Assembly: GCF_030295405.1 (NCBI RefSeq)
Contig: NZ_AP027080.1
Coordinates: 3,270,001-3,334,000, forward strand
Direction of reading: 5' to 3'
DNA from: Mesoterricola silvestris
GTDB taxonomy: Bacteria > Acidobacteriota > Holophagae > Holophagales > Holophagaceae
DNA: 64,000 nucleotides
Shown: positions 50,985 through 61,400 of the stretch, piece by piece
How positions within the stretch are numbered: position 1 is the first letter of the stretch
Layout of the letters: each line of letters starts with the position of its first letter
The notes under the pieces: generated by a model
Told to the model about the DNA's origin: nothing
The model's database searches: none
Seen by the model: the letters and a program-made list of their open reading frames with translations, nothing else
Position numbers and translations under genes: made by a program

Positions 50985-52574
50985 ATGCTGGCTCGGCTTG
51001 AAATCGGGAAAAGGCTGGCTCTTGGTTTCGGCGCGATCCTCGCGCTGATGGTCCTCGCCGTGGGGGTGGGGCACTTCCAATCGCGCCGCGCGGAGGCCAC
51101 CCTCCGGGACATCGTGGAGAACGAGCAGAAATCCATGGAAAGCGCTTCCCTCATGGATCGCCAGATGCTGCTCACCGGCAGGTTCATCCGGGCCTACGCG
51201 CTGGAGGAGACGGCGGCGGCACGCGCCACCCAGAAGGAGAAACTGGCGAAATCCAGGGCCACCTACGAGGAGGCCGAAAGGAAACTGGTCAAGCTGTGCG
51301 GCACCGAGGACACCGAGACCCTGGCGCTCCTGAGGACCGTGGGCTCCCACCGGGAGCAGGCCGAGGCCATCCACGCCAGGTTCGTGGGCCTCGTGGACCA
51401 GGGCAAGAAGGAGGAGGCGGTCCGGCTCATCTTCGGGGATGGGCGGAAGGTCATTTCGGCCTGGGAGGAAGGGCTTGGCAAGATCGTGGCCCTCCAGGAC
51501 AAGCAGGCCAGCGAGAAGAGCCTTTCCGCCATCCAGGCTTCCGGGCAGGCTGGGTGGACCCTGCTGGCCCTCGGGGCGGGGGCCATGGTGGCCGGCATCT
51601 GGCTTTCCCTGGCCATCTCCCGGAGCGTCGCCGGCCCCGCCCAGGCCATGTGCCAGGCCATCGAAAGGGGCATCGCCAAGGGGGACCTGAAAGTGGATCT
51701 CCCGGTGGTCTGCGACGACGAGCTGGGACGCGTGGGCAAGGCGGTCAATGAATTCCTGCACAAGCTGAGGGGGATCTGGAACGACCTGGCGGATGCGTCC
51801 GCCCAAACGGCCAGTGGATCCATGGAACTTTCCGCGGGCGCCGAGCAGATGTCGGCGACCACGGATCAGATCGCCAAGAGCACCGAAGTCCAGCGCCAGG
51901 GCGCCGAGCAACTGGCGGCGGCGGTGAGCGAGTTCTCGGCGTCCATCCAGCAGGTGGCCGCCAACGTCAAGGAGGCCCGGGACCAGGCCGAGGCGGCCGT
52001 CCAGGCCACCGCCCAGGGCCACCGGGCCGGGGCCGACACCACCGAATCCATGGAGGCCATCCGCAGCACCACGGCCCAGATCGTGAAGGCCATCCAGGTG
52101 ATCCAGGAAATCGCCCGCCAGACCAACCTCCTGAGCCTGAACGCCGCCATCGAGGCGGCCAAGGCCGGGGCCCACGGCAAGGGCTTCGCCGTGGTGGCCG
52201 AGGAAGTGCGGAAACTCGCCGAACGCTCCGGCCAGGCCGCCAAGGAAATCGCGGAACTGGTCAAGGGCTCCAACGAAGCCGTGGACCGGGGGAAAGAGAC
52301 GGTGGGCGCGGCCGTGGCGTCGCTGGAATCCATCCAGGCCAACGTCACGAGCCTCTCCTCCCTCGTCCTGGAGATCGGCAGCGCCTCCGAGGAGCAGGCC
52401 CGCACCAGCGACGAAGTGGCCCGGGCCGTGGATCAGAGCGCCAACCACGCCGCCCAGAACGCCACGGCGACCACCCAGCTGGCCAGCACCGTGAGCGAGG
52501 TCGCCCGTACGGCCAACGGACTCGCCCGGGTCGCGGAACGCCTTGCGGAGTCCACGGCCCAGTTCAAGGCCTAG
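50985..52574 (+). CDS. Methyl-accepting chemotaxis protein
   Basis: 529 residues. The first membrane segment (about 11-29) is followed by a ~155-residue periplasmic four-helix-bundle-like sensor ([38 protein letters not shown]), a second membrane segment (about 187-207), a HAMP-like region, and the cytoplasmic signalling domain. The hairpin tip is intact ([50 protein letters not shown]). It passes ligand state to CheA/CheW. The ligand is unknown. GGAGG precedes the ATG. It is flanked by palindromic elements C and D. Confidence 0.95.
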   Translation: MLARLEIGKRLALGFGAILALMVLAVGVGHFQSRRAEATLRDIVENEQKSMESASLMDRQMLLTGRFIRAYALEETAAARATQKEKLAKSRATYEEAERKLVKLCGTEDTETLALLRTVGSHREQAEAIHARFVGLVDQGKKEEAVRLIFGDGRKVISAWEEGLGKIVALQDKQASEKSLSAIQASGQAGWTLLALGAGAMVAGIWLSLAISRSVAGPAQAMCQAIERGIAKGDLKVDLPVVCDDELGRVGKAVNEFLHKLRGIWNDLADASAQTASGSMELSAGAEQMSATTDQIAKSTEVQRQGAEQLAAAVSEFSASIQQVAANVKEARDQAEAAVQATAQGHRAGADTTESMEAIRSTTAQIVKAIQVIQEIARQTNLLSLNAAIEAAKAGAHGKGFAVVAEEVRKLAERSGQAAKEIAELVKGSNEAVDRGKETVGAAVASLESIQANVTSLSSLVLEIGSASEEQARTSDEVARAVDQSANHAAQNATATTQLASTVSEVARTANGLARVAERLAESTAQFKA

Positions 52575-52594
52575 ATAGAAGCGAACGTCCAATC

Positions 52595-52757
52595 CCCTAT
52601 TTCATCCCCTGCATCCTGTTCATCCAGTCCATCCCTGTTCCCGCAGGGCCAGCGATGGGATGGGGCGGCGCGTCGTTGATCTGCATGCGCCGACCCATCC
52701 CGGCTCTGGCCCTGCGGGAACAGGGATGAAAAATGGATGAACAGGATGAAGGGGATC
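52595..52757. repeat. Element D: long palindromic repeat downstream of the chemotaxis receptor
   Basis: The left arm (TTCATCCCCTGCATCCTG, then CATCCCTGTTCCCGCAGGGCC and GATGGGATGGGGCGGCGCG) pairs over about 70 bp with the right arm, whose reverse complement reads TTCATCCTGTTCATCC, then CATCCCTGTTCCCGCAGGG and CCGGGATGGGTCGGCGC. The central GATGGG(T)CGGCGC part resembles the GAGGTGGGTCGGAGCGC of element B. The rest of the gap up to the rRNA methyltransferase gene shows no supported gene. Confidence 0.75.
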
Positions 52758-52865
52758 AGCCTTTGGACTCTTTCTGTTCCGGGCTGAGGAGCCGGACTTT
52801 GGTATTCATGGGATCACGATCTGTTGGCATCGGCACGGGTAGCTGGAGTGGGTCGGGACCTTGAG

Positions 52866-54044
52866 TTAGAAGATCCTTATCCAGAGCCCCTTGAGGTAGA
52901 ACCCTTCCGGGTGATTGAGGGCGTAGGGATGGTCCATGGGCTGCCCCAGATGGGCCAGCACCTGGGCTTCGCGGCCGGCCTCCAGCAGCGCGGTCCACAC
53001 CGCCTCCTGGAACCGGCTCCGGTCCAGGTGCTGGGAGCAGGAGAAGCACCCCAGGATCCCGCCGGGGGCCGTGGCGCGGGCGCCGAGGCGGAAGACGTCC
53101 TTGTAGGCCTTGAAGGCCTTTTCCACGTCCTTGCGCTGCTTGGCGAAGGCGGGGGGATCCACCACCACCCGGTCGAAGCTGGCGGGCTCCAGGGCGCGCA
53201 GGAGCTCGAAGGCGTCCCCCTCCATGCGCACGTGGGCCGCGGGGTCCAGGCCGTTGGCTTCCCAGTCGCGCTGGGCCTGGTCCAGGGCCTGGGCGGAGAT
53301 GTCCAGGGTGGCGACCCGGGCCGCCCCGCCCAGGCCGGCGTGGATGGAGAAGCCGCCGGTGTAGCCGAAGGCGTTGAGCACCGTGGCGCCCCTGGAGATC
53401 CTCCCCAGGAAGAGACGGTGCTCCCGCTGGTCCAGGAAGAAGCCGGTCTTCTGGCCCTTGAGGAGGTCCACCGCCAGGCGCGCCGGTCCTTCCCGCACCG
53501 TGACCGGGCCCGCCAGGGAGCCCTTGAGGAGCCGGTTCACGGGGGCCAGGCCCTCCTCCTTGCGGCCGCCCTGGCTGCGCTCCACGAAGACCGTGATGCC
53601 CTCGGCCCGGGCCCGCTCGTACAGCACGGGCCACCAGATGTCCCGCAGGGCCTCCAGGCCGGCGGTGCCCACCTGGATGACCAGGGCGTGGGCGTAGCGG
53701 TCCACCACCAGCCCCGGCAGCAGGTCCCCTTCCCCGAAGACCCACCGGCACCCGGCTTCGGGGCCGTCCAGGCCCAGCAGGATCCGCCCCTCCAGGGCCC
53801 GGTCCAGGCGCTGGCGGAAGAAGGCCGCGTCCAGGGGACCGTCCTCGAAGCGGAAGATGCGCACCGCCAGGGGATTCGTGGCGGAGGCGGTGCCCACGGC
53901 CAGCACGTTGCCCGAGGCGTCCGCCAGGCGCACCAGGGGCGAGGTGGGCGGCGCCGCCAGGGCGCCGGAGTACACCCAGGGGTGCAGCTTGGACAGGAGG
54001 GCTTCCTTGCCGGGCTTCAGACGGAGGAGGGAATACGGTTCCAT
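52866..54044 (-). CDS. Class I rRNA large-subunit methyltransferase (RlmI/YccW type)
   Basis: 392 residues. An N-terminal PUA domain (LHPWVYSGALAAP... VRLADASGNVLAVGTAS, about 18-65) is followed by a Rossmann methyltransferase domain with ATVLNAFGYTGGFSIHAG (about 230-247), DISAQAL and the catalytic-type VVVDPPAFAK (about 295). The Cys in FSCSQH lies at the 5-methylcytosine position seen in the family. Expected to methylate 23S rRNA at a cytosine. CTGGAG precedes the ATG. Confidence 0.88.
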   Translation of the reverse strand: MEPYSLLRLKPGKEALLSKLHPWVYSGALAAPPTSPLVRLADASGNVLAVGTASATNPLAVRIFRFEDGPLDAAFFRQRLDRALEGRILLGLDGPEAGCRWVFGEGDLLPGLVVDRYAHALVIQVGTAGLEALRDIWWPVLYERARAEGITVFVERSQGGRKEEGLAPVNRLLKGSLAGPVTVREGPARLAVDLLKGQKTGFFLDQREHRLFLGRISRGATVLNAFGYTGGFSIHAGLGGAARVATLDISAQALDQAQRDWEANGLDPAAHVRMEGDAFELLRALEPASFDRVVVDPPAFAKQRKDVEKAFKAYKDVFRLGARATAPGGILGCFSCSQHLDRSRFQEAVWTALLEAGREAQVLAHLGQPMDHPYALNHPEGFYLKGLWIRIF

Positions 54045-54066
54045 GGCTCCAGCTTACTGCACCCCG

Positions 54067-54912
54067 TCACTTGGGCGCCGCGGCCTTCCATTCCCGGGAT
54101 TCCGGGATGAAGAGGGCCTGGCCGTAGCGGTCCTTGCCGAAGTCCGCGATGATCCGCTGGCCCTTGTCGGCCGCGGTGAGCCACGCCAGGAAGGCCGCGG
54201 CGCCGGCGTGGTCCACCTGCGGGCACCGGGCCGGGTTGACCAGGATCAGGGAGATGTGGTTGAGCAGCACCTCGTCGCCCTCCACCAGCACCTCCAGCCG
54301 GATGTTCTTGCGCGCCCCCAGGTAGCTGGCGCGGTCCATGAGGGTGTAGGCGTTCTGGGCATCGGTGAAGGCGAGGGTGGCCGCGTTGCCCAGGGCGCCC
54401 TTCTCGAAGAGCCGGTACCAGGGGGCCGCGGGCTTCAGGCCCGCCTTGATCCACAGGTCCCGCTCCGCCACGTGGGTGCCGGAATTGTCGCCGCGGGTGA
54501 TGAAGGGCGCGCCCTTGGCGGCCAGGGCCCGCAGGGCGTCCAGGGCGCCCTTCATGCCCCGGATCCCGGCGGGGTCCGCGGCGGGGCCCACGATCACGAA
54601 ATCGTTGTACATCAGGGGAACCCGCCCCACCCCGTAGCCCTCGGCCACGAAGGCCTCCTCCAGGGCCCGGGCATGGGCCAGGACGAGGTCCACGCTGCCC
54701 TGCTTGGCGATCTCCAGGGCGGCCCCGGTGCCGGCGCCCACGTGGCGCACCCGCACCCCGGTCTCCTTCTCGTAGGCGTCCTCCAGGGCCCCCACGACGC
54801 CCGAATCGATGGGGCCGATGGTGCTGCCCAGAAGGAGCATCTTCCCAGGCTGCTGGGCGCCCAGGAACGCGGCAACGAACATCAGCCCGAGGGCCAGGAT
54901 CTGGCGGCGCAT
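54067..54912 (-). CDS. tupA: Tungstate-binding periplasmic protein (TupA type)
   Basis: 281 residues. A signal peptide (MRRQILALGLMFVAAFLGAQ) is followed by the PBP-like domain with TupA family landmarks: LLGSTIGPIDSG near the start, YGVGRVPLMYNDFVIVGPAADPAGI, TRGDNSGTH and DAQNAYTLMDRASY. TupA feeds tungstate (or related oxyanions) to the TupB permease and TupC ATPase. Neither is next to it; the neighbours are a methyltransferase and a cysteine desulfurase. The start of the family normally reads TSTQDSG, so the ligand loop differs slightly. GGAGG precedes the ATG. Confidence 0.85.
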   Translation of the reverse strand: MRRQILALGLMFVAAFLGAQQPGKMLLLGSTIGPIDSGVVGALEDAYEKETGVRVRHVGAGTGAALEIAKQGSVDLVLAHARALEEAFVAEGYGVGRVPLMYNDFVIVGPAADPAGIRGMKGALDALRALAAKGAPFITRGDNSGTHVAERDLWIKAGLKPAAPWYRLFEKGALGNAATLAFTDAQNAYTLMDRASYLGARKNIRLEVLVEGDEVLLNHISLILVNPARCPQVDHAGAAAFLAWLTAADKGQRIIADFGKDRYGQALFIPESREWKAAAPK

Positions 54913-54940
54913 GGTGCCTCCACGGAAGGGATGCCCCAGT

Positions 54941-55981
54941 CTACCTCTTAAGGACCCGCTTCAGGGCCCCGGCGAGGGCCCCCACGGCTTCCCGGGAGGT
55001 CCCGGGCAGCATGGAGACCCGGATGACGCTGCGGGCCTCGGCCGCGGAATAGCCCAGGGAGGTGACGGCGTGGCTGGGCCGCGTGGCGCCGCTGTGGCAG
55101 GCCGACCCCGTGGAGACGGCGAAGCCCGCCAGGTCCAGGGCGATCTGCACCGATTCCCCGTTGTGGCCCCGGAGCAGGAGGGCGCTGGTGTTGGGCAGGC
55201 GGGGCAGGCCCCGGCCCAGGGCCTCGTAGTCCGGGCTCCAGCCCAGCACCTCCGCCTCCAGGTCGTCGCGCAGGGCGGCCAGGGCGGCGTTGGCCTCCAC
55301 CCGGGCGCCCACGGCCCGGGCGGCTTCGGCCAGGCCCACGATGGCCGGGAGGTCCTCGGTCCCCCCCCGCCGGCGGCGCTCCTGGGGGCCCTCCAGGACC
55401 GCGGTCCAGGGCAGGTCCGGGCGCATCCACAGCAGGGCGGCCCCCCGGGGGCCGCCGATCTTGTGCCCGGAGAGGACCGCGGCGTCGCACACCGACAGGT
55501 CCAGGGGCACCTTGCCCCAGGCTTGGACGGCGTCCAGGATCCGCACGGCCTCGGGTACCTGGGGCATGGGGTAGCGGATCCCGGTCTCGTTGCTGGCCGC
55601 CATCTGCACCACCGTGGCCGCCCCCTCCGCCTCGCAGGGCAGCCACCGCACCATGCTCCAGTCCCGGAGGGGGTTCAGGCAGGCGCTGTGCTCCCCGGGG
55701 AAGACCACCGCGGGGAGGCCGCCCAGGCGGGGCTGGAGGCCCCTCAGGAGCAGGTGGAGGGCCTCGGTGGCGCTGGCGCAAAAGACCAGGTGGGCCGGGT
55801 CCACGGCCAGCTCGAGCGCCACCGCGCGCCGGGCCTCCTCCAGGAGGTGGCGGGCCCGCTGGCCCTCCCGGTGGGTGCTGGTGGGGTTGGCCCAGGCCTC
55901 CGCCGCGGCCCGGGCCTGGGCCGCCAGGACCTCGGGCAGGGGGGGCGTGGTGGCGTTGGCGTCGAAGTAGTACCGGTCCAT
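54941..55981 (-). CDS. Cysteine desulfurase (NifS/IscS family)
   Basis: 346 residues. The PLP lysine is K174 in SGHKIGGPRG. The catalytic Cys295 lies in STGSACHSG, and the N-terminal YYFDANATTPP is typical. It is shorter than most family members (~380-400). It provides sulfur from cysteine for iron-sulfur clusters or tRNA thiolation; ttcA is 4 kb away. A longer in-frame start at 56056 overlaps the divergent HAD gene and is unlikely. Confidence 0.9.
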   Translation of the reverse strand: MDRYYFDANATTPPLPEVLAAQARAAAEAWANPTSTHREGQRARHLLEEARRAVALELAVDPAHLVFCASATEALHLLLRGLQPRLGGLPAVVFPGEHSACLNPLRDWSMVRWLPCEAEGAATVVQMAASNETGIRYPMPQVPEAVRILDAVQAWGKVPLDLSVCDAAVLSGHKIGGPRGAALLWMRPDLPWTAVLEGPQERRRRGGTEDLPAIVGLAEAARAVGARVEANAALAALRDDLEAEVLGWSPDYEALGRGLPRLPNTSALLLRGHNGESVQIALDLAGFAVSTGSACHSGATRPSHAVTSLGYSAAEARSVIRVSMLPGTSREAVGALAGALKRVLKR

Positions 55982-56046
55982 CCGCTCATTGTCGCCGGGT
56001 TGCGGGCAACGCAGGTAGTATCGAAGGCAGAGCCCCCGGGAGCCCC

Positions 56047-57036
56047 GTGTCCACACCCCTCCATCCCCAGAACGTCATCGCCATGGTCTGGGATTTCGAC
56101 AAGACGCTGATTCCAGGCTATATGCAGGAGCCGATCTTCGGGGCCTTCGGGGTGGACGAGACGGCCTTCTGGCGGGAGGTGAACGCCCTGCCCGGCTTCT
56201 TCGCGCGCCTGGGCGTGACGCTGCACCCGGACACGGCCTACCTGAACCACCTCCTGACCTACGTGCACCACGGGCGCATGCCCGGACTCACCAACGCCCG
56301 GCTGCGGGAACTGGGCCGGGAGATCCGCTTCCACCCGGGGCTGCCGGACTTCTTCGAGCGGATCCAGCGGCGCCTGGAGGAGGACCCCGAATCCCGGCGC
56401 TTCGAACTGCGCCTGGAACACTACGTGGTCTCCACCGGCCTCAAGGCCATGATCGAAGGTTCGGCCATCAGGCCCTTCGTGAACGGCATCTGGGCCTCGG
56501 AATTCCTGGAGTCCCCCGCCCCTCCGGGCTTCGATCCCGACGCCACCGTGGACCTGGACCTGCCCACCTACGAGGCGCTCCTGCCCGAGACCCAGGGCAT
56601 CTCCCAGATCGCCGTGGCCTACGACAACACCAGCAAGACCCGGGCCCTCTTCGAGATCAACAAGGGCAGCAACGTGAACGCCACCATCGAGGTGAACTCC
56701 ACCATGCGCCCCGAGGACCGCCGGGTGCCCTTCCACCACATGATCTACATCGCCGACGGCCCCTCGGACGTGCCCGCCTTTTCCGTCATGCGCCAGAACC
56801 GCGGCACGGGCTACGCGGTGTACGACCCGGCCAATCCCCTGAGCCTGAGGCAGGTGGACCGCCTGCGCCGGGACGGCCGCATCGACCACTACGGCCCCGC
56901 CGACTACCGCGAAGGCAGCCCCACCTCCGACTGGCTCATGATGCAGGTGGAGCGCATCGCCGCCCAGATCGTCGACGAGCGCAAATCCGCCCTGAAGGCC
57001 CGGGTGGGTGAAGCGCCCCACCACCTTCCCCACTAG
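56047..57036 (+). CDS. HAD-superfamily phosphatase
   Basis: 329 residues from a GTG preceded by GGGAGCC. Motif I WDFDKTLIPGYM is at about 15-26 (DFDKT), and motif IV YIADGPSDVPAFSVM at about 238. The cap in between (about 30-150) is helical. The DFDKT start resembles the PHOSPHO/phosphoserine-phosphatase-like subgroup. The substrate is unknown. The last codons overlap a possible early start of the CCA enzyme gene. Confidence 0.85.
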   Translation: MSTPLHPQNVIAMVWDFDKTLIPGYMQEPIFGAFGVDETAFWREVNALPGFFARLGVTLHPDTAYLNHLLTYVHHGRMPGLTNARLRELGREIRFHPGLPDFFERIQRRLEEDPESRRFELRLEHYVVSTGLKAMIEGSAIRPFVNGIWASEFLESPAPPGFDPDATVDLDLPTYEALLPETQGISQIAVAYDNTSKTRALFEINKGSNVNATIEVNSTMRPEDRRVPFHHMIYIADGPSDVPAFSVMRQNRGTGYAVYDPANPLSLRQVDRLRRDGRIDHYGPADYREGSPTSDWLMMQVERIAAQIVDERKSALKARVGEAPHHLPH

Positions 57037-57037
57037 C

Positions 57038-58420
57038 ATGAGGGAATTCCTGCGCACCCTCCACCAGGCCCTGGGACCGGATTCCGGCCTGGTGCTGGTG
57101 GGCGGCGCGGTGAGGGACCTGCTGCTGGACCGCCCGAGCCCGGACTGGGACCTGGCCACGGCCCTCCTGCCCGGGGAGGTCATGGACCGGGCCCGGGCCG
57201 CGGGCCTGCGGGTGATCCCCACCGGCCTCCAGCACGGCACCGTCACGGTCATGGTGGGCGCCAAGGGTTTCGAGGTCACCACCTTCCGGGGCGACGAGGC
57301 CTACGTGGACGGGCGGCGCCCGGAAAGCGTCAGGCTGGGGGTGGCCCTGGAGGAGGACCTCGCCCGCCGGGACTTCACCATCAACGCCATGGCCCTGCCC
57401 GCCCAGGCCCTGGATGGAGGCCCCTGGGAGCCCTTCCTGGTGGATCCCTTCGGGGGACGCGGGGACCTGGCCTCGGGCACCCTCCGGGCCGTGGGCGACC
57501 CCCTGGAGCGCTTCGGCGAGGACGGCCTCCGGTGCCTGCGGGCCTGCCGCTTCGCGTCCCAGCTGGACTTCGACATCGAACCCGGCACCCTGGCGGCCAT
57601 CCCCCGGCGCCTGGAGGTGGCCGGGAAGGTCTCCGTGGAGCGGGTCCTGGCCGAGCTCACCAAGCTCCTCTGCGGCCTGCAGCCCGGCAAGGGCCTTTCG
57701 GCCCTGGCCACTTCGGGCCTCCTGGGGCTCTGGCTTGCCGAACTGCAGCCCATGATCGGGTGCCTCCAGAACCGCTACCACGCCTATCCCGTGTGGGAGC
57801 ACACCCTGGAGGTGGTGCGCCGCACCCCCCCCGACCCGGGGCTGCGGTGGGCCGCCCTGCTCCACGACTGCGGCAAGCCCGCGCGCCGCTCCGAGGACGC
57901 CCAGGGGCACATCCACTTCTACGGCCATGAGCCCGTGTCGGTGCGCATCGCCGGGGAGATCCTGGCCCGGCTGCGGGCCTCCGGCGCCCTGGCCCGGGAC
58001 GTGATCGCCCTGGTGGCCCACCACGGCACCCACCCCGGCCCCGAATGGGGCGACCCCGCCTGCCGCCGCTTCCTCCGGCGCCTGCGCGAGGACGGCCTGT
58101 CCCTGGAGCGCTGGGGGGCCTTCCGCCTGGCGGACCAGTCCGGCAAGGGCATGGGGGACGGCACCTGCCTGGGGGAGCACCGGGAGGTGATGGCGCGCCT
58201 GGAGGCCCTGGCCCGGTCCAACCCGCCCCTGGACGTCAAGGCCCTGGCCCTGGACGGCCGGGCCCTCATGGCCCTGGCGAACCGCAAGGGCGGGCCCTGG
58301 CTGGGGGAGCTGCAGGGCCACCTGCTGGAGCGGGTCCTGGACGAGCCCGGCCTGAACGCGCCCGGCCCCCTGGCGGAACTGGCTAGGGCTTTCCTGACAC
58401 CAGGGGCAGCGTCACCTTGA
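57038..58420 (+). CDS. CCA-adding tRNA nucleotidyltransferase with HD domain
   Basis: 460 residues. The polymerase-beta-type head has LVGGAVRDLLL at about 17-27 and the catalytic DWDLATAL (two Asp). The second conserved motif RRDFTINAMAL follows, then the RNA-binding RFASQLDFDIE region. The C-terminal half has an HD-type domain (YPVWEHTLEVV, LLHDCGKPARR, LVAHHGTHPG), so phosphodiesterase or phosphatase activity as in E. coli Cca is possible. The ATG at 57038 begins two bases after the HAD stop; a GTG at 57008 is the alternative start. Its end overlaps the convergent sensor kinase by 38 bp. Confidence 0.9.
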   Translation: MREFLRTLHQALGPDSGLVLVGGAVRDLLLDRPSPDWDLATALLPGEVMDRARAAGLRVIPTGLQHGTVTVMVGAKGFEVTTFRGDEAYVDGRRPESVRLGVALEEDLARRDFTINAMALPAQALDGGPWEPFLVDPFGGRGDLASGTLRAVGDPLERFGEDGLRCLRACRFASQLDFDIEPGTLAAIPRRLEVAGKVSVERVLAELTKLLCGLQPGKGLSALATSGLLGLWLAELQPMIGCLQNRYHAYPVWEHTLEVVRRTPPDPGLRWAALLHDCGKPARRSEDAQGHIHFYGHEPVSVRIAGEILARLRASGALARDVIALVAHHGTHPGPEWGDPACRRFLRRLREDGLSLERWGAFRLADQSGKGMGDGTCLGEHREVMARLEALARSNPPLDVKALALDGRALMALANRKGGPWLGELQGHLLERVLDEPGLNAPGPLAELARAFLTPGAASP

Positions 58421-61400
58421 ACCGGGAGCCCTTCCCGGGCTCGCTGTCCACCTCGATGGTGCCCTGGTGGGCCTCCACCAGGGTCCTGCAGATGCTCAGG
58501 CCCAGCCCCCAGCCCAGCTTCGCGTCGGCCTCCCGGGCCTGGCTGAAGGGCTTGAAGAGGTCCGCGGCCTGGGCGGGGTCGATGCCGCGGCCGGTGTCCC
58601 ACACCTCCAGCACCCACGCGGCGGGTTCCAGCCGGCTGCGGATGCCGATCTCGCCGGGGGCGGGGGTGAACTTCAGGGCGTTCTCGATGAGGTTGAAGAG
58701 CACCTGCTGCATGGCCTCGGCGTCGGCCAGGATCCAGGTGCGGTCCCCCATGGGGTCCAGGGCGATGCGGGCCGTGAGGTCCCGGGATTCCGCCTTGAGG
58801 TGGAGGGTCTCGGCCAGGCCTTCCATGACCTCGCCGGGGTGGCACACGCGGAAGTTCAGGCCGTCGGTGAGGTTCTCGGCCCTGCTGCTGTCCAGCAGGT
58901 GCTTCAGGAGCCGCTCCACCCGCTGGGCCTCGCGCCCCAGCACCTTGAGGGCGGAGGCGCCCGGGCCCCCCGGGTTCCCCTCCAGGCGCTCCACGGAGAT
59001 GAGGATGCTGGTGAGGGGGGAGCGCAGGTCGTGGGTGATGGTGTTCATGAGCTGCACCCGGCCCTCCAGGCTGCGCTTGAGCTGGTGGTGGAGCCGCTCC
59101 AGGGAGCGGTTGCGCAGGGTGAGCTCCTCGGTGCGCTCCTGCACCTTGGCCTCCAGCATCCGGGACCGTTTCTGGACCTGCTTGAGCCGGATGTCCACCA
59201 GCAGGAGGAAGAGGGCAACGCCCGCCAGGGCGAACCCCGCGCGCGCCCAGGACGTCTGGTACCAGGCCGCGCGCACCCGGATCCGCACCGGGTCCGACTC
59301 GGCCCACCCGAGGCCGTCGCCGGCCCTCACCCGCACCGACAGGATGCCCGGGCCCAGGTGGGCGATCTGGAAGAAGGTGCTGGACTGCTCCACGTAGCGC
59401 CAGGAACCGTCGATCCACACCTGGTACGACGGGTTCTCGGGCAGGAGCGGCTTGGCGGCGTCGAAGCGCAGGGTCAGGGTGCCCGGGGTGGCGGGCAGGA
59501 CGATGTTCACGGGCAGCCCGAAGGCCAGGTCCCCCACGGTGGCGTCCAGGATCCGCGGCCTGGGAAGGCCGGGATCCGGCAGCTCCGCGGCGGGGTCCAG
59601 GAGGCAGAGCCCCCCCGACATGCCGATCCAGAGGCGGCCCAGGTGGTCCCGGCACACCGCCGAATCCGAGGTCTCGTTGGAAAGCAGCCCGAGGTTGCGG
59701 GTGATCTGCATGACCCGCGGCCCGGACCGGCTTGAGCGCAGGACCGAAAGGCCCCGGGCGTGGCCCACCACCAGGTCGCCGTTGCCCAGGCGCGAGATCC
59801 AGCTCACGCGGCCGTGGATCCGGGCATTGGCCTCGGAGTAGGGCTCGCAGGGGCCGTCCTCGCCCTGGGGGAAGGCGAAGACGCCGTCGCTGCCGGTGCC
59901 CACCCACAGATCGCCCGCGGGCCCCAGGTAGAGGCAGGAGATGGAGCGGGTGCCCACCGGGGTGCCCCGCAGGGCGGGCCGGAAGACCCCGGCGCGGAAG
60001 GCGTAGAGGCCGTACCGGGTGGCGGCCAGGAGCCCGTCCCCCCGGGGGATGACGGCGGTGATGGCGGGGTCCCCCACTTCGGCCGGCGCCGGATGGCGGG
60101 CGATGAAGGCCCCCCCCGCGTCCAGTTCGATCAGCCCCTGCTCGAGGGTGCAGACCCACAGCCGGCCCCCGTGGGCCACCAGGGAGAGGGTGGTGACGTT
60201 CTCCAGTTCCCGGGGCCCCTTGACGATCCGCCCCCCTTCCCAGATCACCAGGCCCTTGGCGGTGCACACCCAGGCGCCGCCCCGGGCGCGGGGCGCCAGG
60301 CCCCACACCCCGTTGCTGGGCAGGCCCCGGGCCTGGTCCCAGGCGCCGGTGATGCCCCTGCCCCGCTCCCAGAGCCGGAGCCCGGAGGTCCCGCCGATGA
60401 GCATCCGGTCCTGGCCCAGTTCCGCGAAGGCGAGCACCGTGCCCAGCCCCAGGCCCACGCCGGTGCGCACGTCCCGGTCCAGGCACAGGAGCCCGGGCAC
60501 GGCTTCGGCCACCAGGCCCGCGCCGTCGGTGCCCAGCCAGAGGTCCCCCCGGCTGTCCCGGAGGATGGAGGCCACGCCCTCCCGGGGCAGGCCGTCCAGG
60601 TAGGAAAGGACCCGGCCCGCCCCGGAGGGGCTGCGCAGGTAGGCGCCGTCGGCGTCCAGGGCCAGGAGCAGCTCGCCCTGGGGGGTCACCTGCAGGTTGC
60701 GCAGCCGCGCCCGGCGGTCCAGCCCGGGCAGGGGGTCCCGCACCCAGGCCAGGCCCCGGTCCAGGCGGTAGAGGCCGTCGGGGGAAAGGGCCCACACCTG
60801 GCCCGAAGCGTCGGTGCGCAGGCGGCGGAACCGGGAGGCCATGGGTCCGGGCAGCTCCGCCGCCGCCAGGGTCCTCCCGTCCCAGCGGGCGAGGCGGTCC
60901 TTATGGGAGGCCAGCCACACGCGACCCTGGGGATCCACGGCCATGGCGAAGATGGGCTCCTGGCTCCACCCCCCCGGCAGGTCCACCGCCTCGAACCGGC
61001 CGCCCCGGAGGCGGAAGAGGCCCAGGCGCGTGCCCGCCAGGAGCTCCCCCGCCGCGTTTTCCGCCAGGCAATAGATGTTGAGGACCGGCAGGCCTTCGGC
61101 CCGCCCGAAGTGGGTGATCTTCCCCCCCAGGATGCGGTCCACCCCGCCCTCCTGGCTGGCCACCCAGATGCCCCCGGCCCGGTCCTGCATGAGATCGGTG
61201 ACGAACAGGGCCGTGAGGCCCTGCTTGGCGGCGAAGGGCTGGAACCCCGAGGCCCCCAGGCGGGCCACGCCCTCGGCCGTGCCCGCCCACAGGAAGCCGT
61301 CCCGGTCCTCCAACAGCGCGGTCACCTGACTTTGGGGAAGGCCGTCCCTGTCATCGAAGTGTCGATAAGTTTGGACTTGCGCCTGAGCCACCCCGGCCAG

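Noticed and set aside
52756-52865. Short minus-strand frame downstream of the rRNA methyltransferase gene
   Set aside because: It would be a 24-residue peptide without ribosome site or homology-like features next to repeat D.
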